A stretch of 64,000 nt of DNA, taken from assembly GCF_009870125.1 (NCBI RefSeq), contig NC_046679.1:6696001-6760000 (forward strand). The letters run 5' to 3'. The position numbers and the translations under genes are program-made. Numbering within the stretch: position 1 is the stretch's first letter; every line of letters starts with the position of its first letter. Below are positions 1 to 11,459 of the stretch, piece after piece. The DNA comes from Drosophila pseudoobscura. Its lineage: Eukaryota > Arthropoda > Insecta > Diptera > Drosophilidae. The notes beneath the pieces are model-generated. The model was not told where the DNA came from, made no database searches, and saw only the letters and a program-made list of their open reading frames with translations.

Positions 1-558
1 CGCAATTATGTCGATGGCATAGGTTTGCATCACAGTCTTCAGATCCACCTCCTGGGAGCCCTGTTCCGGTAGAGTCTTCTGCAAATGGTTGACCATATTG
101 TTGGCGATCTCCTCGGAGGTGCTGAACATTCCCTTGAGCTTGCCGGACGTAAAGCAGGGGGACAGCTTGTGGCGCATTGAACGCCAGCTCTGGCCACGTA
201 GGGCAAATATCGAGCCGGACAACGGATCGTTGACTTCATCGACATACACGCCCCGATCATGGAAGCTGGCGAAATCCTGAGCCAGCACGCGTCGTGCCAG
301 GGCCGCATCGCGCACTAAAACAGCCGGACGGAAGAGCAAGTAAATGCCCAGAAAGCGTTCCTTGCTCTTCTGATATGCATCGTAGATGGCCATGCCCATG
401 CCCTTCTCCCGCCGCCAGACACTGTCCAGACATCCGAATGGTATAGTGGAATGCCTATCAAAGGGAAATCCGCGCCGCTCCCAGTACTGGTAATGGTGCT
501 TCAAATAGAACCAACCCAACGCCAAGAGGGTGCCCGCCAGCACAATGAGGGAAAACAT
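1..558 (-). CDS. Cyp6d5: Cytochrome P450, CYP6 family (5' part only)
   Basis: Only the first 186 codons lie in the window; the gene runs off the left edge. P450s of this family are endoplasmic-reticulum haem monooxygenases that oxidise xenobiotics or endogenous lipids using electrons from P450 reductase. The start at 558 opens with a hydrophobic membrane anchor (MFSLIVLAGTLLALGWFYLK), then the WERRGFPF and IPFGCL segments typical of insect CYP6 proteins, then the helix B'/C region with WRSMRHKLSPCFTSGKLK, where the WxxxR motif contacts a haem propionate. The frame is open with no intron to the edge. The I-helix, ExxR and haem-cysteine motifs would lie outside the window, so activity cannot be judged. 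Family membership is firm; the Cyp6d5 assignment rests on remembered similarity. Its promoter faces the 3' end of the helicase gene. Confidence 0.8.
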   Translation of the reverse strand, partial: MFSLIVLAGTLLALGWFYLKHHYQYWERRGFPFDRHSTIPFGCLDSVWRREKGMGMAIYDAYQKSKERFLGIYLLFRPAVLVRDAALARRVLAQDFASFHDRGVYVDEVNDPLSGSIFALRGQSWRSMRHKLSPCFTSGKLKGMFSTSEEIANNMVNHLQKTLPEQGSQEVDLKTVMQTYAIDIIA

Positions 559-623
559 ATTGCAACTGAATCTGATTCTTTCTGTATTCTCCAACGCGAC
601 GTAACTCGAAGCCCGTCTATAGT

Positions 624-660
624 CAACTGAAGCGTTGCTCAGACTACTCTTCATTTATAG
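624..660 (-). promoter_or_regulatory. TATA box and Initiator of the P450 gene
   Basis: On the minus strand TATAAATG lies at 660-653, and a TTCAGTTG Initiator-like sequence sits about 30 bases downstream near 631-624. That is the standard insect TATA-to-Inr spacing. It would give a 5' UTR of about 65-70 bases before the ATG at 558. Confidence 0.6.
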
Positions 661-854
661 AGGCAGCGATTCCGTGCCGTAACCGACTCTGTCGGGGCAG
701 GGCAGTGTTCTCTTTTCATAGATAAGCTTTGTAAAGAGCGATAGGTGTGGCGAAATTAAATAAGAGAACCTGTTCGCTGTTCGGAGTAGAGCTGCGTGGC
801 CTTTGAGTATAAAACAAATCTGTATTTCAATTGATCGCTACTTAAACGAAAACC

Positions 855-860
855 TTTATT
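855..860 (-). terminator. Candidate poly(A) signal of obe
   Basis: AATAAA on the minus strand, about 240 bases after the obe stop codon at 1099. It is the nearest canonical hexamer seen downstream of that gene. The space between it and the P450 promoter is only about 200 bases. Confidence 0.4.
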
Positions 861-1098
861 CCACAAATTCTACGATTGGGCTGCTCCGTGGCGGAGATAT
901 AAATGTTGTACACGTCTTGAGGGATCACACAATAATACAAAAGTTTCATTTCGACTAAAACACTTCAGGGAGATACATATTATGTATAAACGGTAGAAAA
1001 TATTCATCCATCAATAACAGCACTTAACTAATAGAAAAGCCTCGAAACTACAGAATGCTACGTAATTCTTTTAGATATAAATACTCCTCTGGGGCAAA

Positions 1099-4000
1099 CT
1101 ACAGCACTTTCGCATCGATAATCTCAAATTTGAGGTCGAACTGCTGATCGAAGCCCATCAGACAGTCGGACATCATATACAATGTGAGCTGCAGTCGGCC
1201 ACGGCGCGGAGTGGCCTGAAAGGAAATGCGATTGGTGGTGCGCTGTCCGCGCACCGTGAGACGCTTCATTGCCAGAAGCTCGTCGTTGGCCTGGGAGCCC
1301 AGTGTCAGGAACCAGGCCTCGTTCTTCGGCTTGGGATACTTTGGACAGTGAACCGTATAGCTGCCTTGTCCACCGGCTCGACGATGCCCGCTTCCGCTGA
1401 CATTCAGACGCTGCAGATCAATCCTGAGAACATAGTCCTCGTTGGCATGCAGCTGCATCCATGTGTTGGTCTCCTCAAAGGGCAGCGGTCGCTTGGCGTA
1501 CTCCTCTTCCATAAAGCGACCTTCCACGGATATTTTTAGCGCAATCTCAGGCAGATCTTGGATGACCTGAAATGGTAACTGTTTAGAGAAAAAATCTATG
1601 GTGGAAGGTGACATCCAATGCTTACCTTGTACATCTGCTCAATCTCATGCTCTTCGAAGGCATCACGCAGCGGTGCAGCCAGCACAGCATACTCTTTCCT
1701 GCACAGCTCTTTGAGAACAGGGAGCGTCAAATAGTCGTGCTCCGCATGGGTGATGTTCAAGAAGGCATCCACATTATCCTCATTTACATTGGGTAACGTG
1801 AGGAATTCGCTGGCATCGAACCAGCGCGCCTGGATGACACTCTGCATTAGCTGTTGCACCACCAATGTGGTCGACAGCCAGCCACGCTCCGCCGTGTAGT
1901 CCACCATTGCCTGCATCACACGCGTGGCGTTGTCCAGAGCGGACTTTGTGTCCGTCAGGTAGTCCGAATTGGGCAGCGAGTGCCGCGAGAAGTGAGCCTG
2001 CAGCAGTAGGAACGTCTTGGTGTAGGGCGAGTCCCAGGTGCCTGACGGCGGCCTGTAGCGACTCGTTTCGGCCATCTGCTCGTTGTACTTGTCCTCGTTG
2101 TGGCGCACCGGCTGCTGGTCAAATTCGTAGGAATCGGCTATGGCCAGGAGCACCTCCTTGGTGCCCATTCCTGGCTGCAGATCTTCCAAGAAGTGCTTCA
2201 TTGTGCGGTACGACAGATAGTAGTAGGAGCTGATTCGCCCCAAGAATGTTGGCACCAGGAAACCGTCGCGCTCCACTAAACAGGCGGCATTCGACAGCTC
2301 GTAGATCACTTTCTCCACCAGACTCGACATGAATGCATTCACATTCTCGGGCTCCACGCCCTCCAGTTGGTAATACGAGGGATTCCGCAGCAATCGCCTG
2401 AAGAAGTACGTCCACGTAAGATAGTCCAAGGCTCCCTGCTTCGTCTGCACCGTGCCGGCCACGATCTCGGCGTTAATGTGCTCTGGGAGTACGCCCAACA
2501 GACTGGACTCCACGGGGAATGGATCGTAGAGGAATTTCTTGTAGAAGTTCTTCTTCTCGTCATGCACTAGGACAACGGCGACGCCCTCGTTGTCGAACTG
2601 TGGCCGTCCGGCACGTCCCATCATCTGCAGGACATCCGTAATGGGCATGTCCACGTACTTCTTCACCTTGCCATCAAAATACTCGGTGCCCTTGATGACG
2701 ACCAGATGGGCGGGCAGATTAACGCCCCAGGCGAGCGTGGCGGTAGCTACCAGCACCTGGATCTTGCGGTTCAGGAACAGCTCTTCCACGCACTTGCGAT
2801 CCTGCTCTTGGAGGCCAGCATGGTGCAGTCCGATGCCAAAGGCCAGGCAGAATTTCAGGTTCTGATCGCGAATGTTCTGAAGTATCAGCTCCATTTCGTA
2901 CTCCTTGATGTGCAGGTACTGCTTGGGATTGACGTCGCCGGCCACAAAGGTGATGAGATCCAGGGCCGTGAGGCGGGTCTGCCTGCGCGAGGAGACAAAC
3001 ACAATTGTGGGCTCGCATGGCGAGTAGGTGCGAATGGCCTGGAAGGTGGGTCGGTTCATGGTGGCCATGCGCGGGCAGTAATGTTTGCCCGGGAAGCCAT
3101 TGATGTGCACCTGCAGTGGCACCGGCCGCACCGACGGTTTGAAGTTGTACAGGCCCATTTTGGTGATGCCCAGCCAATTGGCCAGATCCTGGGCATTGGC
3201 CAGGGCCGTGGACAGGCCCACTATGCGAATTTCGCGACCCGTGTGGGAGCGGATGAAGTTTGTGCGCGAGACAATCACCTCGATGACCGGACCACGATCC
3301 TCGCCCAGCAAATGGATCTCATCGATCACAATTAGTGAGACATGCTGCACATACTCGCGCGTCTGCCAGGACCGACTGATGCCGTCCCATTTCTCCGGTG
3401 TGGTAACAATCAGTTGGGACTCCCGTATGGCCTGGATATCCGGCGTGACGTCGCCCGTCAGCTCCACTACCTTGAGGCCCAGCGAGGAGCGGTGGAAGCG
3501 CTTCTCCCAGTCGCCTATCCGCTCCTTAACCAAGGCCTTCAGAGGCGCTATGTAGACCACCTTGCATTTGGGGTTCTCGTTTAGTGCCCGGAATATGGCC
3601 AGCTCCGCCACGATGGTCTTGCCACTGCCAGTGGGCGCCCCCAAGAGCACGTTGTTGTCCGTGTGGTAGAGGCAGTGGAATATCTGCGTCTGTATGGGGT
3701 TGAAGTGCGTGAATCCATACAGAGACTCGTACAGTGCATTGTCCAGGGCGCTAACAGGCAACGGGCGCAAAGGCAGCAGTTCCGTCAACGGCGGATGGTG
3801 CTCCGGCAGTACCAGGTGCTGGAACGACAGCGGAACACATGTGGTACTTCCCAGCCAGCTGTCGCTGGACACTCGAATGTAGTACTGGGGCGGCAGCGGC
3901 TCCTTCAGTGGAATGGTCATCACCAGCTGTTGCGGCTGGCCGCTGAATACAAACTTGCGACTCAGCTGGAACAGCTCCGAGTGGTAGATGTAATTGGATT

Positions 4001-7000
4001 CGGGGTCCTCGATCCACAGCCAGAAGCTCTGGCACGTCTTGCCGTGCACGCGATCGTTCCACGTGAAATTCGCCCAGATATCCACCTTGATGCGCAGCAC
4101 AGTCCGGGTGATGGGCTGCAGACTGGCCTCCACATCCAGCATTGGCAGCTCTTGGGCCGAGCGAATGACCAGCTCTGCATAGCGATCGCTGCGCAGCCAT
4201 TCCTTCAACTCGCGCTGATCCATGTCGCGCAATCGATAGACGCTCAGGCCGCGACGCTCCAGCTTGTCTATGGTCTCGTGATTGATAGCCGGGAACTGGC
4301 GCAGATGGCAATCGAAGTCCCATTGCCGTCGCTCGAACATCTTGCAGAGTTGCAGCAGGCGGCCCGACAGCACGGCATTATTCTGTCTCAGCACAATGGA
4401 GAACAGTGCTCGCGTGATCCTGCCAATGTTCGTTGTAATGTACGACATGTCCGAGCTCAGCGAAAAGGACTTTACATAGCCATTGGAGAGATATGTCTGA
4501 ATGAGAATGTTGACCTGCCCAGAACCAAGAAGAAATCATTAGTAAGGCAAAAGGAAAAGGGGGAAAAGTGTTGTGTTTGGCTACCTTTCCGCAGACATTC
4601 TCGCTGCCACCGAATGGCTTCAGCTTGCAGTAGTCAGTCCTCAGTTCATCCAGCTCCTCGAGCTCGTCGTCGCGCACTTTTAGTTGCTGGAACTCCTGGG
4701 CCTGGGATATCATGGCCAGGATCTCGGCTTCGTTCATGAAGGGTTTCATCAGCTCGTTGAATATCTCCACGGTGTCGTATTTGATGTAGAAATGCGAAGC
4801 CGTACGCCCCAAGTCGGTGATGTTCATGTCCATGGTGCGCTGATTGAAACGCATCATACGCGCCTTGTCCAGACTCATCGATGCCGACATAATCAGAGCC
4901 CGGCGACGAGCCTCCAGTGTGGGATCCTTCTGTAGTTCCGCATACTCGATGCCATACACATGGGGATTGATGCGCATTCGCACAAATAAATACCTTTAAA
5001 CGGGGAAAGTAAAGGTAAGTCTATCACATTTCGTGTGAATTCCTAAACTCACGTGTAACTGAGCCACTCGATGGCCTCCTCCACGTTGGTAATGGTGCCC
5101 AGACCGATCTCCGCATTCAGATTATCGGCCAGACATTGCACAAAGTTCGATTCGATGGGGAATTGATTCGTTAGCAGCGACAGGTAATGATTGAGCTTGT
5201 CATAGGCGGTGATAATGGTGCCCACACCGCTCTTGTCGAACTGCGGGCGTCCAGCTCGACCAAAGATCTGCAGCACATCCAGAATGCCCAGGTCCACGAA
5301 GCTGCCGTGCTTAGCATCGTAGATGTCTGTGCCCCGTATGATTACAGCGTGTGCCGGCAAATTAACGCCCCACGCCAAAGTGGCAGTGCAGACGAGGACC
5401 GAGATGTGGCCCTCGACGAAGTATTTCTCGACCATTTGGCGGTCGGCTCGCAGCATGCCCGCATGATGCATGGCCAGGCCGCAGGAGAACAAGTCCACGA
5501 GCTGCTTGTTGCGGCTCTTCTGGACCGAGCGATTGGCCAGGCCAAACGCATTCGAGTCCTTGGGCAGGAAGGCGGCGCTGGTGTTGTTTTGTTGGGCCAG
5601 CTCGCGAATAACATTCGCCGTTCGCACGGTGGCATTGCGGGCGTGGACAAAGACCATAACCTGGTGTCCCTGCTGGACCATCTCCACACATTTCTGGTAG
5701 CAGCACTGGTCCATGTCGGCGATTTGTTGCAGCGGCTTCACCGACTTGATGCCAATGAAGTTGGTGTCCAGCGGCACAGGTCTGAAGCGGGAGTCGAAAT
5801 AGAAGAGTCCCTTCATGGGGTTCACGCGTAGAAAATGCGCCACATCCACGTAGTTGGGCAGCGTGGCGGACAGGCCAACGATGCGTATCATCGACTGCGA
5901 GGACTCCACGAGGCGCAGAGTTCGCGCAACGAGGGCCTCCACCACAGGCCCCCGCTCGCCGTGCAGCAGATGCACTTCGTCGATAATGAGCAGCTTGACC
6001 AGGCTGATCAAGGCCACATCCCCGCTACCTGCAATGGGATTCAATGAGCAAACGGCTCCTCTGATTAGAAAGTGAATGCTTACCCTTTCTGGTGACCACA
6101 TCCCACTTCTCTGGCGTGGTCACCAATATCTGGGTGGCTGCCATTTCCGCCTTGGTCAGCTGCATGTCGCCCGTCAGCTCGCGCACCACTATTTGCAGGG
6201 ATTTCAGCCGCTTGGAGAAGTTCTCAACCATTTCGGCGGCCAGGGCTTTCATTGGGGCTATATAGACGATCTTGAACTCGTCCCGATTGATGACACCCTG
6301 CTCCAAGTGGCAGCGAATCGTGTGCACAATGCTCAGCATGGCCACGTTGGTCTTGCCGGCACCAGTGGGGGCGCACACTAGCATATTCTCGTTGCTGTGA
6401 TAGGCCACCGGATAGACCACGGACTGGATGCGGTTAAGCTCCTTGCAGTTGGCAAAGGCCAGCCTTCCCACATCGTCCAGTTCGTCGATTTGGATGCGCT
6501 TGTTTCCCACTGTGAGCGGCGGAGGTTCGCTGGCTGGGATCTTGACCTCCTCCCACTGTTTATTGTCGATGCGCTGGGCGTTGTCTGGCAGAGTTATGCG
6601 GCTGCCGCCGATAAAGCCAGCGTGCTGTTTCGCCGCCAACTGGCTGTCGAAGACATAGGGATAACGGATGGGGGCCGCCTGGTAGTCCGCCTTAACGGCC
6701 TTGGTCGTCAGCAGGAGCGGCTCTCGCTGGGCATTTTCCAGCAGCATTCGCTGGTGCTGCACACGTAGCTGCATGGCGGGAATGGACACTGCACAGCCGG
6801 GGTCGTCTTGGTCCTCGTCATCCTTGATGTTGCGCATTATGCGCTGCAGTTTCTTCTCCTCTCGTCGCTGCATTTTTCCAAGCTGTTTCTCCTGTGCGGA
6901 CTGAACCACCACGGCACTCGCTACAGTGGGTCGTATTTCAGGTCCTCCTCCTCCAGTGGCTGCTGTCTGGAGACGCTTTTGCTTGACCTCCTTGACGCGA

Positions 7001-7950
7001 CGCGTTCTCGTGGCAAACTGTTCCAAATGCTGTCCAATCTTGGCTCTGTCCTGCAGCAATTTTCCCACCAGCTCGAAGTAGTCAAAGCCCAGCAGTTCCA
7101 TTAGCTCGTTCTGCAGCTCCTCGCTGCTGCGCTTCGAGCCGAGTATGTCCCCCACGCGTCCCAGCAGATTCTCATCCTCCAGCTTCTCGGCTATGTCCAC
7201 CAATGACTGCAGCTCTGGACTCAGCTTGGCTCCGTCCGTGCGCTTGATCACTGGCGCTGGGGCAGCCTTCGTTTTGTACTTCATGGAGAACTTGTTGACG
7301 GTGCGATTCTTCAGCAGAGCATCGGGTGCCAGATTGGTCAACAGGCTGGTGTCCAGCCACACGGCTGGCGTGCATTTCACGTCAATCTCTTCGCCCCAGA
7401 GCCGTGCCACATTGTGGGGCTTTCGTTGGGCCTGCTGCCAGCGTTTGAGCTCCATCCGCTCGTGCTCCTCCAGCGAGTGTTCCACAGCCAGGACACATTC
7501 GTGAATTTGCGTCATCTTCCGATCGAAGGTCTTGCCAAACATCCCGTGCAACCGATTGGTGGTGGCCACCAGCACCACACGCTGCTCGTGCAGCAGCCAG
7601 AACAGAAACAGAGCCGCATGCTCCACCACCTGTGGCTGTTCCTCGTAGCCCATGCATTCCTGGACCAGATTGCGCAGCTTCTGCATGTGCACCTTGGCGG
7701 CGGGCTGTTTCTCGGTAGGCAGCTGTGCCAGCAGCTTGGCTATGGTCTGCTCCTCCTTCCTGTGCACGGCATTGCCATTATCAGTGATATTTCATTAGTG
7801 GCGAAATCTCTTGACTTACTCATACGATTTTGTCGTCGTGGATGATGCGTTGGCGGTCCTGGCTTGCCGCTGGCCATTGAAGCGACGGCTCTTGGCCTCC
7901 AACTCGGTTTTGGCACGTAGCGATGCACTTAGTCGAGGCGGCTCCCACAT
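1099..7950 (-). CDS. obe: ASCC3-type Ski2-like helicase (Obelus)
   Basis: Six exons: 7950-7820, 7759-6084, 6028-5053, 4993-4585, 4514-1626, 1566-1099. Joins are phase-consistent and give 2,182 residues, close to human ASCC3. Two helicase cassettes are each followed by a Sec63/FN3-type module. Cassette 1 has Walker A APTGAGKT near residue 504 and DEVH near 620. Cassette 2 has APTGSGKT near 1355 and DEIH near 1460. Both keep Walker A, the DExH box and a Q-R-GR motif VI ([16 protein letters not shown]). The intact second cassette argues for ASCC3 rather than Brr2, whose second cassette is degenerate. ASCC3 unwinds nucleic acid in alkylation repair and splits collided ribosomes. In flies I recall the Obelus helicase being tied to crumbs splicing. 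An AG 3' splice-site-like sequence just 5' of the ATG may end a 5' UTR intron. Family certain; symbol likely. Confidence 0.9.
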
Positions 7951-8193
7951 TCTCGTTTGTCCTATGTAAGTCCTGCAGAAATTTCATATTTTTTTAAATT
8001 CCTCGATCTTGATATTCCGTCGAATGTTACTAGCTGTATGGAACATTTAGCCATGCCCACATAATTTTATCCGATTAGTGAATGTATTTTCTAATTGACT
8101 GGCTTATCTTAAATACTTGCTTTTATTGGATTTCTATACGTTGAAAATAAAATTGGATTGTGCAAAAAAAGCAAAACAAGAGAACAGCTGATA

Positions 8194-8247
8194 AAATATA
8201 CCGTCTGACCCTCAAAATATATCAAAATATACCGTAAATATACTGAC
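8194..8247 (-). promoter_or_regulatory. Cluster of GTATATTT core-promoter motifs upstream of obe
   Basis: Read on the minus strand, three GTATATTT cores occur at 8243-8236, 8232-8225 and 8201-8194. The first, GTCAGTATATTT (8247-8236), fits the Drosophila core-promoter consensus KTYRGTATWTTT (Ohler motif 6) at all twelve positions; the other two miss by one. No TATA box is seen. This fits a TATA-less housekeeping promoter for obe, about 250-300 bases upstream of its ATG. Confidence 0.45.
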
Positions 8248-8262
8248 GAATTCCAGTTATAA

Positions 8263-8402
8263 ATATCGATGCTGTTATTGATTATAAAATTTATATCGAT
8301 GCTGTTATTGATTATAAAATTTATATCGATGCTGTTATTGATTATAAAATTGATATCGGTGCTGTTATTGATTATAAAATTGATATCGATGCTGTTATCG
8401 AT
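8263..8402. repeat. 30-bp tandem array with ATCGAT cores
   Basis: About 4.7 head-to-tail copies of a 30-bp unit start at 8263, 8293, 8323, 8353 and 8383. Each unit has ATATCGATGCTGTTATTG followed by an AT-rich stretch. Units 1-3 are identical over most of their length. Unit 4 carries ATCGGT instead of ATCGAT, and the last partial unit ends in another ATCGAT. The ATCGAT cores resemble DREF/BEAF-32 sites. The array sits between the obe promoter motifs and the Trissin promoter. Confidence 0.85.
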
Positions 8403-9030
8403 GTTTTTATTGCCGGGGCTGCCACTTCGATAAATAAAGGGTGGTCTATCGTAAAAGATACGTTAACAGGTTAAAGGAATTTAAAAATCAATTTAAAAAT
8501 GTTTACACCAATTTGTAAATGGTATCCATTTCAGGCAGCTGTTATTGAAAAAGTCATGTTATGCGTATAAACGAATTAAAAAATCAAGCTAGAAATTTAA
8601 ATTTGCATTTGAAATTTATACACATTTAAGTGAATAATTACATATTTTTTAGAAATTTCCAATTGGCGAATGTCGCAAATGTTTCCATTCTCCATTGTCG
8701 ATGTTTTCCAGGAATTTTCTTAAGAAAATTAATGCCTTTCGTATGCACAACTTGTCACAGGCAAAACTTTTCAGACCTGATGTTGGTTCCACCACCCCCC
8801 ATCCTCTCAACCCACCCCAAAAGATAAAGTTCCTATAAACTTGTTGCGCAAGCTGCAATTGTCTTTTGCTCTAAGACCCTTGCTTGTATTTATTATGCAG
8901 CTCATGTTCACATACTTGGATGAATCCTGTCCGCAACATGCTTCATTGACCACTTTCAAAATGTACATGCCATCCCATTTGGGGGTGTGATGGATATGAA
9001 TATGGTTATGGATAGGGCTATCCTGGACGG
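8403..9030. other. Intergenic spacer upstream of Trissin
   Basis: AT-rich spacer with no gene, RNA gene or mobile element that I can support. It presumably holds Trissin enhancers. A CACCCCCCATCC stretch near 8792 is the only obvious base-composition anomaly. Confidence 0.4.
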
Positions 9031-9069
9031 TATATAAGCCCGGCAGCCAGTTGCTCCATCCTTTCAGTT
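9031..9069 (+). promoter_or_regulatory. TATA box and Initiator of Trissin
   Basis: TATATAAG at 9031-9038 is followed by TTTCAGTTG near 9062-9070, an Initiator match with its A about 30 bases after the TATA box. The predicted 5' UTR is about 100 bases. Confidence 0.65.
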
Positions 9070-9169
9070 GCGCTTTCTCTGGGACTCGACACAGGCCACA
9101 AGACAATTGCAGCTCCTAGGAGCGCCATCACCTGTTGAGCAGCATTTCCACGACGACCACAAGACAAGG

Positions 9170-9598
9170 ATGCATTGGCTAGCACATTTTCAGATCATTT
9201 TGCTATGTGAGTAGACGGCAGGTCAAGGTTATATGCAGTTCAACTGCTAAATTGATTCTTTCCGCAGGCATATGGTTAATGTGCTGCAGCTCAAATGCCA
9301 TGCCATGCGACTCCTGTGGCAAAGAGTGTGCCAACGCCTGCGGCACTAAGCATTTTCGGTAAGTTTTTGTTTTCTTTTTTAGAAATATACTTCACTTCAC
9401 GTCTTCACTAGAACCTGCTGCTTTAACTATCTACGCAAACGCAATGATCCGGATGAGCTGCGTCGCAGCTCCGATCGGAGACTGATTGACTTCATATTGC
9501 TGCAGGGCAGGGCCCTGTACACCCAGGAGCTGCGCGAGAGACACCACAATGGCACCCTGATAGACGGCACCCTCGGCCTACAGACCTACTATAACTGA
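9170..9598 (+). CDS. Trissin: Trissin neuropeptide precursor
   Basis: Three exons, 9170-9206, 9268-9358 and 9412-9598, encode 104 residues. The start gives a signal peptide (MHWLAHFQIILLCIWLMCC...). The mature region follows: CDSCGKECANACGTKHFR then TCCFNYL, with six cysteines that pair into three disulfides in the known peptide. It ends at an RKR dibasic cleavage site. The C-terminal propeptide (LIDFILLQGRALYTQELRER) is also strongly Trissin-like. Trissin is secreted by neurons and activates the G-protein-coupled Trissin receptor. Introns are short (61 and 53 nt). It is convergent with Rh6. I first thought of an insulin-like peptide, but the cysteine spacing is wrong for that family. Confidence 0.92.
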
Positions 9599-9711
9599 AA
9601 ACCCCCCCTCACACTGACAATGATACGGATACCCCCCTGATACCGACTCCTCCACGATTCACATGACGATCCACGGCTGAATGCTTGAAATGTTTGAGAT
9701 GTTAATTTTCC

Positions 9712-9717
9712 AATAAA
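9712..9717 (+). terminator. Poly(A) signal of Trissin
   Basis: AATAAA 114 bases after the Trissin stop. A facing AATAAA on the other strand at 9793-9788 may end Rh6, so the two convergent genes stop within about 100 bases of each other. Confidence 0.65.
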
Positions 9718-9787
9718 GGCGCAAACTTCTTTGGGGCAATATGCTTTATAAAGCATTCTACTAACTCTACTAAACCCAAGTATTCCA

Positions 9788-9793
9788 TTTATT
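9788..9793 (-). terminator. Candidate poly(A) signal of Rh6
   Basis: AATAAA on the minus strand about 220 bases past the Rh6 stop at 10015. The T-rich plus strand between them (9838-9915) is Rh6 3' UTR if this signal is used. Confidence 0.4.
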
Positions 9794-10014
9794 CATTAGG
9801 AACTCCGATTAGACTTTGATTTTGTATCAATTGCAGTTTGTATATTTTATCATATTCTATTTTTTTTTTACATTTTTTCATTGCCAACTTTTTTTGTGTG
9901 TTTTTGTTTGTTCTTTGGGCTATATGCAAAATAGTCTAAGTCTAAGCCGTGTTTGTAGTACTCTAAAGCTGTCAGTTCCTGTCTGCTGCAGTCGTCGTCT
10001 CCTCTTTAATGGGT

Positions 10015-11242
10015 TTATGCCTGGGATTCGCTGATCTCCGTCGTGGCCTGTGTCCTGGAGTCAGAGGGCAGCTCGTCCTTGCCACAGGCCAGGCATGGTA
10101 TCTTCTCCTTGAGCACCTGCTTGTACTTGGGGTGGCTGGAAACGAGACAAGGAGAGATGCTATAATGGACTTCATTTGGGGCATGATCGACCCACCTCAA
10201 GCCGTAGACAATGGGATTGCATACGGCATTGGCTTTGGCAAATACGGATCCGCAAATGGTGCTGAGCGGACTCAGGTGCATGGACTCGAAGATGCCCGCA
10301 TAGTTGATGATGGTGTAGGGGGTCCAGGCGAAGAACCACAGCGAAATGGTGGTCAGAGCCACCTTGGCCAACTTGATTTCGATGGCCTTGCTCTTGTCGG
10401 CCTCGCTGTTGCGGAGCGAAGCCACGTTCATCTTCTTGGCCTGCTCCCTCATGGCCTTTTCATGGGCCGCCACCGCCTGCAAGCAAAGAGAAACACTTGT
10501 CGCAGTCTGTAGTCTCATCTGGAGCCGATCCTACCTTCATGATGTGCCAGTAGGAGAATATAATCGTCAGCAGTGGGGTGAGGTACACCCACAGCGAGTA
10601 GACAATGATGTAGGAGCGATTCCACCAGTCCTTGGCGAAGTAGTCAGTGCCGCAAGCAGTCATATTGCCCTCGGGCACATACCTGTTCCACCCAAACATT
10701 GGCATCAGGGCCCATGATCCGCAGATGGTCCACACCACCATGAGACGGATCACCGCTGACGTGGTCGTTAGAGGTTTCCTGGCCATGCCCTTGACAATCA
10801 CACAGTAGCGGTCGTAGGCGATCAGCGTCATCGACCAGATGGAAACACAGCCGAAGAGGGAGCCAAACAGGCCGTACAGCTCGCAAAGGAAGGGACCCAT
10901 GATCCAGGTGCCGTAGAAACCGTTGAGCACCACCGGGGGAAACATCGTGAACATCATCATGAAGTCGGAGAAGGCGAGATTCACCACGAACATGTTGGAG
11001 GGCGTGCGCAGACCCTTCGACGACGTGAAGATGTACATCACGATGAAGTTACCCGCCAGCGACATGGTACCGAGGATGGCAATCACAAAGCCGATGATAC
11101 CGAACCACATGGGCTCGAGGGGGGGCCATTGGTACCAGTAGGGATCCACCATGTGCATGATCTCGGCGGGCACGCTCTCGGCCAGACTGAGATTGCGGCC
11201 ATCCCGCATGTAAGCGTAGGTCGGCGGATTCAGGCTCAACAT
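10015..11242 (-). CDS. Rh6: Rhodopsin 6 (R8 green-sensitive opsin)
   Basis: Exons 11242-10535, 10476-10196 and 10135-10015 encode 369 residues, the length I recall for Rh6. It is a seven-helix G-protein-coupled receptor that binds 3-hydroxyretinal and signals through Gq in rhabdomeres of R8 photoreceptors. Visible hallmarks: N-glycosylation site NLS near the N terminus; the ECL1/ECL2 cysteines in FLCELYG and MTACGTDYF; AYDRYCVIVKG (DRY motif, start of ICL2); the chromophore lysine in SVFAKANAVCNPIVYG; and a C-tail ending TQATTEISESQA. The opening MLSLNPPTYAYMRDGRNLSLAES separates it from Rh1 and Rh2. All key residues are intact, so it should be functional. Confidence 0.95.
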
Positions 11243-11402
11243 GACTCCGTTGGAAAGGCTTACGGCTTCGGACTTCGGTGGTGGCTTCGTTTGAACTGTG
11301 GGTACTCTGCTGTGGCAACTATTTGCTGTCCATAGCAGAATGGCTGACTCTTCGTTGGCGCTGGACTCGGCGCGAATGCCTTGGGCGTAACCGCGGGCCC
11401 AG

Positions 11403-11459
11403 CCTTATATCGGCCACTTGAGTCCAGCCAATCTTAGCCTAATTGCCCTAATCCAATTA
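11403..11459 (-). promoter_or_regulatory. Rh6 core promoter: RCSI palindrome plus TATA
   Basis: On the minus strand TAATTGGATTA at 11459-11449 matches the 11-bp Rhodopsin Core Sequence I (TAATYNRATTA), bound by homeodomain factors such as Pax6/Eyeless and Pph13. A second half-site (CAATTAG) follows at once, and GATATAAGG near 11411-11403 serves as the TATA box. The palindrome contains TAATCC on the plus strand, a K50 homeodomain (Orthodenticle) site. The distance to the Rh6 ATG is about 165-215 bases. The arrangement is the standard one for fly opsin promoters. Confidence 0.75.

Noticed and set aside
3663-4739. 358-codon open frame on the plus strand
   Set aside because: It lies antisense to the large obe exon; low-stop antisense frames are common opposite GC-rich coding DNA, and its residues show no domain.
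1099-7950. Brr2 spliceosomal helicase instead of obe
   Set aside because: Both helicase cassettes keep intact Walker A, DExH and motif VI, and sequence blocks resemble ASCC3; Brr2's second cassette is degenerate.
9170-9598. Insulin-like or antimicrobial peptide
   Set aside because: Cysteine spacing, the RKR site and the C-terminal LIDFILLQGRAL block fit Trissin; there are no insulin B/A chains.
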